From Dendrobium chrysotoxum (taxonomy: Eukaryota; Streptophyta; Magnoliopsida; Asparagales; Orchidaceae), in NCBI GenBank assembly GCA_019925795.1, contig CM034305.1:56656573-56720572 (forward strand): a DNA stretch of 64,000 bases, read 5' to 3'. Of this stretch, positions 33,701 through 45,700 are shown piece by piece. The first letter of the stretch is position 1. Every line of letters begins with the position of its first letter. The notes beneath the pieces are model-generated. The model was not told the DNA's origin and did not search any database. It worked only from the letters and a program-made list of their open reading frames with translations. The translations under genes were made by a program, and so were the position numbers.

Positions 33701-36700
33701 ATGCGCAGTATTTCATGCCAAAAAAGTCGAGACCGTCAAGCTCTCTAAAGGCTCAAGCATCAAATCCAGAGAGTGCAAAACGACCTAAACAAGAAGGCGA
33801 GAAGAAACAAGTAGGGAGAAAGAAGGCGTTGCCGGCTCTTCCAAATCAGATGCTACTTCTAAAGGAAGGAAGCACATACCTCACCTTGGAAGCGACACAG
33901 ATGAAGATGAGGTCACCTCTACAAAATCCCAGAGGGTATGCCATTCGATGGACGAATGGAGTAGGGAGGTCGCATATTCAAATGATGATTATGACTACGA
34001 CTCTATCTACATGAACACGGTGCAAGATATATTCTCTAGAAGAATAGATAGTCTGTCAATCTCAGACAGCATGCTCGTAGTAACTCGCGTTCCCCTACAG
34101 TATTTCAAAGAAATAATTCCACGAGATGTGCATAAGGTTGAAGAACTTGTGCCCTTTATCTACCTCCGATCAAAAAGGGGATTGAGTCAGGGAATATATT
34201 CTATTCCGTAGGAAAGCTTGAAGAAGTGAATCGTGACTGGGGCCATGTCTTCATCGATTCTGAAGAATTACTACCTACGAGGCTACCTAGGTTTAATACC
34301 AAAGGTATTCAAAGAAAGTTGCGAAAGGGGATCAATATTCCCACCTCCAAACGACAACTTCGTATGTGCCTAAATCTCTGGTATGGAAGGAATCCGCATC
34401 CAATACGGCGGAACGATATGAATGCATATAAAGGTATTGGATTAATCAGGCGAAAATACATCCGGAAGGAGACTTGCCGAGCCATCACTTGCAGGGAAGT
34501 TGAATCCAATGACGATTCTGATGAAGAAGTCTATGAAGCTGATGATTACGATAATCAACCTGTAGAGGCCAAGCCTGCACTTGAAGAGCTTGAAGATGGT
34601 GGGCAGGCAATCATTATGGACGAACTAAAAGAAGTCAACTTGGGAACCGAGGATGACCCTCGCCCAACCTTCATTAGTTCCCTTCTGCCAGAAGACCAAG
34701 TGGAAGAAGTTAAAGAACTTTCTCTGTGAATTCAGGGATTACTTTGCCTAGACATATGCCGAAATGCCTAGCTTATCCCCTGATGTAGCAGTTCACAGAT
34801 TGGCCATCAAACCAGATACAACACCAATCAAAAAAACTCTAAGGAGAATGAGATTGGAGATTGAAGAACATGTGATTGTAGAAACAAAGAAACTCATAGA
34901 AGCAAGCTTCATCCAAGAAGAAAAATACGCCGACTGGATTGCCAACATTGTCCCCGTGAAGAAGAAGAGCAGTCAGATACGTATCTGTATTGACTTTCGG
35001 GACCTCAACAAGGCGTGTCCAAAAGACGATTTTCCGCTGTCTGTATCCGAACTCCTGGTAGACAACACGTCAAACTATGACATGTTCTCGTTTATGGATG
35101 GATCGTCAGGATACAATCAGATCAAGATGGCGCCCGAAGATGAAAAGCATACATCATTCAGAACGCTCATCGGTATTTTATGTTACACAGTCATGCCCTT
35201 TGGCCTAAAGAATGCCGGTGCCACCTACCAACGAGCGATGACCCATATCTTTGATGAATTAATACATAAGAAGGTCGAGTGCTATGTAGACGACTTGGTC
35301 ATTAAGAGCATGGACCGGAAAGATCATTTAAACGACCTGAGGATTGTATTTGAAAGAATCAGGAAGTTCGATCTGAAGATGAATCCTCTCAAATGTGCTT
35401 TCGGGGTCTCCTCAGGCAAATTTCTCGGGTATGTCGTTCATCACCGAGGCATAGAAGTCGATCCCAACAAAATCAAGGGGATTATAGAGATGCCACCGCC
35501 AAGATGCCTCCGTCAACTCCACTCCTTGCAAGGACAACTGGCTTTTATTCGGCGATTCATATCGAATCTGTCGGGTAGGTGCCAGCCATTTTCAAAGCTA
35601 ATGAAGAAAAATGTCCGCTTCAAATGGGACGAAGAATGTCAGGAAGCATTCGACAGTATTAAAAGATATATGTTAAATCCGCTCATTCTTGCAGTGCCAA
35701 TTCTGGGGAAGCCTCTTATACTGTATACGGCAGCACTAGAAGAGTCCCTCGAAGCATTACTAGCTCAACCCAATGAGGAAGGAAAAGAAAATGCACTCTA
35801 CTATATCAGTCGGAGATTAATCGGAGCAGAAGTACGATATTCTCCAATCAAGAAACATTGTCTGGTGTTGATCTTTGCAGTCCAGAAGCTCCGCCACTAT
35901 ATGCTCTCCCACAAAATCACCTTGATATCAAAGATCGATCCGTTGAATTTCTTGATGACAAAACCAGCGTTGACAGGTCGTTTAGCAAGGTGGGCAGTGC
36001 TATTACTGCAATTTGATATAGTGTACATGCCATAGAAGGCGATAAAGGGACAAGCTTTGGCAGATTTTCTCGCCGCACATCCAATTCCTGCAGACATGAT
36101 GATTTGCCAGATGAACAAATCATGCAAGTCGAGGAAGAGGAGAAACCTCAATTTTGGGAGATGTATTTTGATGGGGCATCGTCGATCAAATCTCCCCGAC
36201 CCCCAAATCTTGCAAAGGCCCAAGCCGGCATCGATCTTGTCTTCATAGAACCCGAGGGAGGTATAATGAGATTCTCGTTCAGTTTAACGGAACCTCGGAC
36301 CAATAATAAAGCTGAATACGAAGCTCTAATAGCAGGACTGGAGATCGCAATTGGTGTCCAAATCACAGATTTCTAAATTTTCGGCGATTCTCAACTTGTG
36401 ATAAATCAAGTTCTGGGCATTTACAAGATTTGCAAACTTGAATTAGCCCACTACCACCGACGAGCTCTTGAGCTTCTAAAATAAATACCGAATGTCAGGA
36501 TGACTCAAGTTCCTCGATGACAGAATGTCAAAGCAGATTGTCTAGCCAAACTGGCCAAGGAACTTGCAAATGAAGACAAAAGGCCACCTATATTCATTGC
36601 AGTTGAAAATCGTTGGGTCTTAGAGCCAGCAATCTTACAATTCCCGCAGGCAGAGGGAATATCAGGTTCAAGCCAGCAGGATGCAACCCCGGTTGATCCT

Positions 36701-39700
36701 CAACCTCCCCAACAAATCACTACTAAAAATCAACCAGGGGAACGTCAGGTAGTAAAGAGACGAAGAACCGATAGATTCTCAGAGTCGTGGTTGGATTGCT
36801 TAGATGTTGAAGTAGAAAACGATTGGAGGCAACCATTCGTCGACTACTTCAAAGAAAGCAAACTCCCAACAGATAAATCTATGGCTGCACAAATTAGAAC
36901 AAGAGCATTGCGATACACATTTGTCAATGATACGCTATATCGGCGGGCTTTTGACCAGATGTGGCTACGATGCCTAGGGACCAAGGAAGCTGATAAAGTG
37001 GTAGCAGAAGTTCATGAAGGACTCTGCGGAGCACACCAGTCAGGTCCCAAGATGGCTGCTAAAATCAAAAGAATGGGTTATTACTGGCCTACGATGATGA
37101 GAGATTGTATCAACCACACTAAGAGGTGCCACGAGTGTCAAATTCATGGTGATGTTATTCATCAACGCCAAATCCTCTACACCCAACGATAGCGTCCTGG
37201 CCGTTCGAATGTTGGGGCACTGATATAATCGGACCGATAGATCCACCGTCATCGGCCGGGCACCGCTTTATTCTGGCAGCAACAGACTATTTTTTAAAAT
37301 GGGCAAAAGCGGCACCATTCAGGGAAGTCACGTCTGAGCACATGATTAACTTCTTCACCCACAATGTCGTCTACAGATTCGGCGTACCGCGCCGTGTGAT
37401 CTCAGACAATGACACGGCGTTCAAGAGTACAAAAATCTATAAGTTTGTAGATCGTCACAAGATTGACTGGTGGTACTCGTCTATATACAACCCAAGAGCA
37501 AATAGCTTGGCAGAGGCCTTCAACAGAACACTGGTGAAGTTGTTGAAAAAGATCCTCACCAAAAATAAAAGAGAATGGCACACGAAGATGGCAGAGGCAC
37601 TGTGGGCGTATCGTACAACTTACAAAATGCCAACCAAAGCTACTCCTTATTCACTAGTGTTCGGAGCTGAAGCAGTGTTGCCACTAGAGATTGAACTGCC
37701 GTCACTTCGAGTAGCAATTCAACACGATCTAACTCAAGAACAGAATGCTCGCCTAAGAATGGAGGAGCTAAATGCACTCGATGAAGTCAGGTTACAAGCT
37801 CAACAAAACCTAGAAATCTACCGAGGAAGGATGGCGAAATCATTTGATCAAATGGTGCGTCCTCGATCATTTCAAGAAGGGGAATTGGTCCTAGTGCTGA
37901 GAAGGTCAATTATCCCTCATCGAAAAATTGGTGGTAAATTCGTATCCAATTGGGAGGGCCCCTTTGTTATCGAAAAGGTGTATCAAGGAGGAGCCTACCA
38001 GCTTATTGATCTGCACGGTCAGAGGCCCATGCCGCCGATCAACGGTCGACACCTGAAGAAATATTATGCATAAAATTACCCAAAGAAATGTCATATTTAA
38101 TGTACTATTTATTTCATATATGACTATTAACATATGCATTTTATATTTTAAAATTCTCTTGTGTAACAAGAATGCATTTCAAGATCCCTACAAGACATGG
38201 GGCATTTTAAATATTTATTCGGGTCGACATCGCGCTGCATGCCGAGATCCTCAAATAAATATTTAAAATCATCAATACAAATATTCTTTTGTGATGAAGA
38301 ATACACAAATTCTTTTCAAAGTATATGCAGGTGATCTTACGAAAAATCGAGACACCGCCCTCTCCAACGTACCAAGATTTCAAAGGTCAGAAGGGACTTT
38401 TGTAACTACACACTCCAACAAATTGAGCCAGAACAGCTTAAAGTCTTTCAACAGCCTGAAGCTTAAGGTTCAGGTGGGTGTAAGAGGTCGGATCCAACAA
38501 GCCCAAATATGGCCGGATCGCTGGCAGCTCCGTCTACTCAACACGTCATAAAAAAAACCGTAGTAGCGAAACCCCCACTTCGTCAACCAGTCAATAGGGA
38601 CTGTAGGAAGTACAAAGGCAAATTTGACTCGATAAGTTCAAGTGATTGTAGTCTACCAAATTCTCCTAATTGACCGGAGAATCAAGGTTCCAGTGGGAAG
38701 AAGAAATCTCGAGCAACTACCGAATGTGCGTAGGCTCCAAATCTTCAACCACAAAGGAGAACTCCAAATCTATCAACTTCAGTAAAATCAACATTGGGAA
38801 TCGCATCTCCCATAGCTCAAGTCTGAAGCCTGAATGGGTGTAAAAGGTCAGATCCAATAAGCCCAAATATGGTCGGATCGCTGGTAGCTCCATCTACTCA
38901 ACAAGCCATAAGAAAGGCCGTAGTAGAGGAACCCCCATCTCACCAACCAGAGGACGAAGAGCTGTCAAATCCCAGCTCTCCCAATCTGATGAACTCAAGT
39001 GACTCAGATTAAAGTCTCCTCAAGTGGTTAAGGATCAAAATACTACCCATGTTTGGTACTATCAACCGAATATGAAACCTGTAAATCCTTCAACAAATCC
39101 GTAAAACATCAAGCGAGGATCGAAGAAATTTTTCTTCAACAAGTCCATCAAAGCACAAAGTAAATGACCGAAGAAAACATCTCAAAGTTCGCATAAAGCT
39201 TAAAGCTGAACTAAGAGGATTCCGTCATCAACAAGTCCGTTATGCACAAAGCTCTGGACCGATGACTTTTTGCCACCGACTTAATACGAACCGAAAGGGT
39301 CTAGGTTACCGGCATCTACTCCTTCATCAAGCCCGCCAAAACAAGAAACATAGGGCAGAAGGCACACAAACCACCTGACAAGTCAGTAAAGACAAATCAG
39401 GTAACTCTCCATCAATGTCAGCAGCACAAAGCACAGGGCAGGAGAAATTAAAATCTTCTGACTCAATCCAAAGCTACAAAAAGAAGCATCCTAAATGGCA
39501 TCTATAAGTGTCCCTAAAAGACTGGGGCATTTTAAATATTTATTTGGGTCGACATCGCACTGCGTGCTGAAATTCCCAAATAAATATTTAAAATTTCTTG
39601 CCAAAATGTAACTAAAGGAGGGAAGAATGGGAGATCCTCCGTGAACTAAATGTGCTATCATCAGAAAGTATAATTTGGGCACGATACAATCAGTAGAAGA

Positions 39701-42700
39701 GACAACAAAGTCCCACTAGCAATGAATTTGCAAAATTCAGATGAATCTCGAACGATATCAGCAATATACGACAGAAATATTACATCTGTACATGATCGTG
39801 ACATAGGAAGATGTTCAGGAGTTACAAAATGGCTAGAAAATAATGTGACAGTGATAGTAAAAGAACAAAAGATGTTTATGCTATCCACTAGCATTAATCT
39901 ACAGAGCAATTCTCTAGGGACCTGAGTATGAAATACTCTGTCACTATCCCATGGATCTCTACTTGACAAGAGCCAATATGTCAATCGTATTATTGACCAC
40001 AGGAGCATCTAAAAATCTACGAAGGCACGGAGATGGATTCTTGAAGATCTACAAAATGAAAATCTTAGTGTGACATCCAAGCAAACTTTTGGAGATCCAC
40101 TAAATGAAAATTTTAGTGTGACATCCAAGCAAACTATTGGAGATCTACTAAATGAAAACCTTAGTATGACATCAAGAGCAAATATTTAGAGATCCACAGG
40201 GTCAATCAGCATACAACAAACGTGATTCGCTCTAGACGCGAATCACATTTGTTGGGGGCCATTTGTTGACCTCTGACGTGGAGACAAAGAAAGAAAATAA
40301 AAAAAGGGGCTAAAAATGATTACCTGTAGCCAAATCTCACCCAAATCGCTGCTCCCGCCGTTTCTACAGTACCCCATACCCTGTAATCGGCGTGGTTCAG
40401 AGCCGACTACGCGCTTTGCTTGCCTCGATCGCATCCATTCGTGTCTTTAAAAGCCGGGCAAACGAAGCCGTCGGGACTGCTCTTCCACTCAAACTCCCGC
40501 AAGCTTGCTCCCTTCGACACCAGATCTCCCCGATCTCGGCAAGCCATCCGAACTCCTCTTCCCATGCAAGTTCCTCTCCACCTCTCCCGTCACTACTGTT
40601 CGGCTTCGCTTCGACGACGACGTTCCCCCCTCTCGGATCGGAAGTTCCGACATTTTGATCGCAAGCAACAACCGGAGCTCGCCGCTGTGAAGGAACCTTC
40701 TCCCCTACACGCGCTTCTTCGGCTCCTGCGTGCCGTTTGACTTTGCTCCTTCGATAGATGTTCCCTCCTCTCGGATCGAAAGTTTCGACATTTTGATCGC
40801 AAGCAACAACTGGAGCTCGCCGCTGTGAAGGAACCTTCTCCCCTACACGCGCTTCTTCGGCTCCTGCGAGCCGTTCGACTTCGCTCCTTCGATCGACGTT
40901 CCCTTCTTGTCCGATCGGAAGCCACGATAGGAGCTTGCTCACTGGGGAGGTAGTCATCCTTCTACCTTCCGCGAGCTTCTTCCGCCAAATCCTGTCGCTA
41001 AACAGCCCTTGGGGCTTTCGTTTTTTTTTTAATTAAATTAAATTAATTATAATTATTTATCTTTAATTGTAATTAATTGATTTTAATTATAAATTAGAAA
41101 TAATTAATTAAAGTTAATTGTATTTAATTATATTAATTATAATTAATATTTAATTAATCATGATTAATTAGTTTTAATTATATTTAATAATTAATTAATT
41201 ATAAATTAATTTTAATTAATTAAATATAATTATGATTAATTTTTCTTAATATAATAATTAATTATTATTAATCATTAATTAATCATAATTAATTAAATTT
41301 AATTATGTTTAATTTTTTTAATATAATTAATTATTATTTAATCATGAAATAATCATAATTAACTAAATTTAATTATAATTAATTATTTTTAATTATAATA
41401 ATAACTATTAATTATTAATTAGTCATAATTAATTAAGTTTAATTATGCTTAATTAATCTTTAATATAATTATTTCTAATTAATCATTAATTAATTATAAT
41501 TAATTAATCTAATTATAATTAATCCTAATTAATTATAATTAATTTTTAAAAAAGAGAGAAATACTTCTCTTGCTTGCCTCGATCTCCGTGTGCCAACCCC
41601 GCCTCGCCAAAATGCCAAGGTATAACCCCTCTAAACCCTAAAACTCTGAGAACCCGCCTCGAGGCTTGCAGCGCGACAAAACGACCACCTATACACGCTT
41701 TTCTTAGCGTGGTGAGAGGAAGTGCGTCGCGAGGCTTGCAACGAAGCGGGTAATCACCTAAAATCCTATCCTCGGCGTTCGTGTCGGGCCGGCAAACCGC
41801 CCATACACCCTTTTCTTAGCGTGGTGGGAAGGGAACCCGATGCGACGCCTACAGCGAGGCGGGTAAGCCCTATACACGCTTTTCTTAGCATGGTGGGGGC
41901 AATTTTAAGTACCCGTACGCAGCTCTGTACCCGCGGGGAAACAACTGCTATTTTCTTGTAACAGGTACATGTAGAAGACCCATACACGCTTTTCTTAGCG
42001 TGGTGGGGATAAAGACTTTACACGGCCGCAGTGTCCTCGAAAGAGGGCACCTACCATACACGCTTTTCTTAGCGTGGTGGGAAAGGCCCAGTTTTTCATA
42101 GTTTCCCCTAAACAAGGGAGACGCCGGGAGGCTACCAAAATTTCGGGTGAAACACAAGACTGCACTTGGACCTAACCTGAACAAATTTTGGACGACTCTG
42201 AACTCAACTTGAACTTAAATGAAATAAGTTCAAACCAAAATCTAATTTGAATAACGCGAAAGTGAACTTAAAAATTTGAACTCAAGAAGACAACAGAGAA
42301 CTTGCACTTGGACTTAGAACTTGAATGATCATGCACTCTAAAGGACTTGCAACAAATGATACTGATTCGAACATCAAATGAACAAGACTTGAATCAAGCT
42401 TGATCAAGAAGGACTGAAGTTGAACAATCACAAAAACTTGAATCATGTGCATGAGAACTCAAATTGAACTTGAACTTGATTGAACTCAAAAGACAACAAG
42501 GGATTGATTTGAATCCTAACACTAAGCTCTCAACAAAGGATAAAGAGATGATTCGTTGAGGAGAACTTACAAGCGACGGTCAACATGAATTTTAAGAATG
42601 TAGCAATGCACTCACAAGCAATAGCTCGAAACTACATAGAACTTGTAAGGAATAAGCCTTCAAATCTGAACTTACAAGTTGATATATCAAACTTCTGCAA

Positions 42701-45700
42701 GTACAAACCACTCATAAGTGATGGTGAGGTCCCATGCACATGGATGATTTGGAACAAGTACAACGAACATAAGGACACATGATAAGTACAATGTCATCTC
42801 TCGCATCAACAACAATTCGACTACAAGAAGACACAACAACGAATGATTTCAAATGCAAATAAACAAACAAGAAGCCTACATCTCACTCACTAATAAAGAG
42901 AAAGATGAATACATAGCTTGATGTCATGCAACACTGCAGAACCTTCGACTTGTACATAGCCATTGTGGAACTTGCAGTACTCATATCAGTTAACCAGCAA
43001 GTCTATATGAAGAAGGTTGGGAGCATTACAAGGGGAGCTGTTAGTGGATGTGACCACATATCATACAAGGAAGACATTAATTTGCCAAAAGAATATGCTT
43101 AGAGAAGAGTGTAATGAATGACTTATTCACAGTCAACACCAAATGATTATAACGAATGTAATTGCCTATGAGTTGTTGTGAGAAGCTTGTCATACACGGA
43201 TATAGAAGAATAGTGATAAATGCGGATACCTGTGAGCAGTGGTAAAAGACCCCTTTGCATGAAAACAATATATTTATAGGTGGCAATCATCGACTGACAA
43301 ACAAGTGCGATAGTTTCCCTCTTGAATAACAATGGTGAACAAGTCACAAACCTGAAAATCTCCCTCAAATCGACATCGATTATTTCACCAATACACTGTG
43401 GTCCTTCTGAATGCCGAAAGATATAAGTATTTGCAATGGTGCCCATAAACATTGAAATATATGCAAGAATGTAATAGTGCCGAATACAAATGATCTACGA
43501 GGATAAATAGACATACAATGACTTATCCGTCAGTGATGCATTGATATGATCGTGAGTAAAGTTTGAAGATCTAAAATCCCTACAAAGTATGATGAATGTA
43601 GAAGTTAAGGATAATTATCCACATCACTGGCAATGATATTATAGAAAGTATAGATGTCTGTCCCCTACAAGAAGAGAAGCTAAATACACAATGTATAAGA
43701 TGATTAGATGTGTGTGATGAATCTTGAAGCATATATGAGAGCTGTCGGTTCAAGAAAGTACCACTGATTTCGAAGTACAAAACACCGGCAAGGACGCAAT
43801 CATCCAAGGTTGAAATGACCGATCATTATTTAAGTCAACAACAGAATATGATGGTGATGACATAATTAGGAGTCACTTATAGATTCCTATACAAGTTCTG
43901 AAAAGCGGAAACTAGATCAAATCATCTTCGAAAATGAAGTAAACAAATCTCAATTCGACTAGGTCCCGACTATGGGGCTGGACAAGATTATTGAGACTTG
44001 CAAGCTCCTTGATGAATGGTGATTATGCATCAAACACGCCACCGGATCCGCAACATTCATACAAGTGGACAGAAGGCGTTCACAAATATTCCGAATGTAT
44101 CCCCGCACATGCACCGTAACTTGTATACACTTAGGTACACATAAGGGGATGTATCATGAGCCCGCATGGGCCCCGGCGAGCGTGTTATTGCTACACATGT
44201 GACGTCTAAGGATGCTGCGCAGGTCAATAGGTAAATTCCAGTTCTAGCCCGATCCTCCTATACGGGTAGATAGGAGTCGACACGGCTCGAACTATTAAAT
44301 AAATATGCGGTCGCGAGATTGACCGCGATATTTATTTTATAGTTCATATTAGGCCTTCAAGGCCTATAATCAAGAGAATTCACTAACAAAGGTCCAAAGT
44401 CTACGAAACCCGATCCTTTATCGACCAGTAGATAGAGTCGACAGGGTCCAATCAATAAAATATAAATGATCTCGTGCACCTCGATGATGGCCGTGTTGAA
44501 TGAAAATATCAACCGGAGGGGTCCATTTCAAATATCTTCAAAATACTACCCAAACACCCAAAAATCATAAACTCCAGAAAACTCCAAACAATTTCAGAAA
44601 TTTCGAAAATATTTAAAAATTGAAATCCAACTATCAAAACACATCCACCCTCCGCAACAATTTGCCGAGGTGGACAAATTAAAATTTACTTCAGCTCACA
44701 TAAAGCTAATGCATGGTCGAAAATATCACTATGATTCATTCTCAAACAATCTCCTGCTAGCAAGGACGTGGTACGAGTCCTCTAACCGACAGTTTCGCCG
44801 CCAAATGGCACTGCAAGATAAGCGGTTATGACTTGGGGCCCTCTGAACCAGGTGGTCGCTATCAAATGGCACCATTATATTATGGTTATGGCCAGAGCCC
44901 GTATGCTCCCCAATGGCATCAAATCCTTGAGATATGAATCAATAGGATATAATCGATAGGACATAAAGCCCTCTGTTAGCTAAAGTGGATTCAAATTTGT
45001 CCCCTTAGACAAACACTCCCCCCAGGTCTATAAGGTACCCTTGGACGAAGCAACCCACGGCTGCCGACAAGGATCCTTCTGTCAGGTTGGGTCGACTACC
45101 TCCTCTGACTAGGTAGACCAGGGACCACGATGGCCCGGGACGACGGAACCATGGGATCTTGATCGGGTCCATCATCCATCCCCCCACCATCCGCTTTAAG
45201 TGCAAGATGGTGAAAATTTTTATTTTAAATATTAAATCTCCAAATCTTTCAAATTCCCAAATTCTCCAGATTTCAGCATCCCAAACCCATGCTGCTATTA
45301 TATGCCAGACTCACATATCTTTACGTATCTGATCGACGAGTAGCCTTAATCGAAAGTTCTCTCTCGTTATCGGGAGGGGTAATTAATTATAGGGGCTTGC
45401 GCCTATAGGAAACCCGAACTCAGACCATAAAGTCCTCACAAAATGAGGGCGAAATCTCTGGGTAGTGTCTTATCTACAAACCCATTTGCCTTCCAAAATT
45501 TACCCTGGAACTTAAATCCGTTAAAACTTCCCCCTCAAAAGCAAAATCGGGCGGAGGCCGGGGCCGAATTTTCGGAGCCCACAAGGGCAGGCAACGATGG
45601 CGGTGTCTAAACATGCTTTTGTTAAAAGCTCTTAGGAAGCAAAATTTTCTAGCCATGAAAATGTAAACAATATAAAATCAACCATAGGACAATGTTTTCC

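Larger units (their letters stand above)
38074..40252 (+). other. 3' non-coding region of Ogre-type element
   Basis: 2.2 kb between integrase and the 3' LTR, with no env-like or other recognisable frame. It holds two copies of an ~85-bp hairpin unit, a ~130-bp repeat pair 360 bp apart (38461-38598 and 38821-38958), a 48-bp tandem repeat (40045-40195) and a hairpin next to the polypurine tract. Confidence 0.8.
23573..45583 (+). mobile_element. complete Tat/Ogre-type Ty3-gypsy retrotransposon (22,011 bp)
   Basis: Two LTRs (23573-28905, 40264-45583), both TGTTGACC...CCCACA, are flanked by the 5-bp duplication AGGGC (23568-23572, 45584-45588). In order there follow a tRNA-Arg primer site, ORF1, gag, protease, RT, a first and a second RNase H, integrase, a 2.2-kb repeat-rich 3' region and a polypurine tract. 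The extra ORF before gag, very long LTRs, tRNA-Arg primer and dual RNase H are marks of the plant Tat clade, most like Ogre. Many stops and frameshifts show that this copy cannot make its own proteins. It lies inside the 34-kb DUS intron, antisense to that gene. The LTRs differ by about 2% in the ~1 kb I compared, so the insertion is fairly recent. Confidence 0.93.
40264..45583 (+). repeat. 3' LTR of Ogre-type element (5320 bp)
   Basis: The same blocks in the same order as the 5' LTR. It lacks 11 bp (opposite 23841-23851) and 14 bp (opposite 27951-27964) relative to the 5' LTR, has one 'acttga' unit fewer near 42470, and differs by scattered, mostly transition substitutions. Confidence 0.93.

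Noticed and set aside
38074..40252. env-like gene of the Ogre-type element
   Set aside because: No long frame, signal peptide or membrane segment in this region; only repeats.
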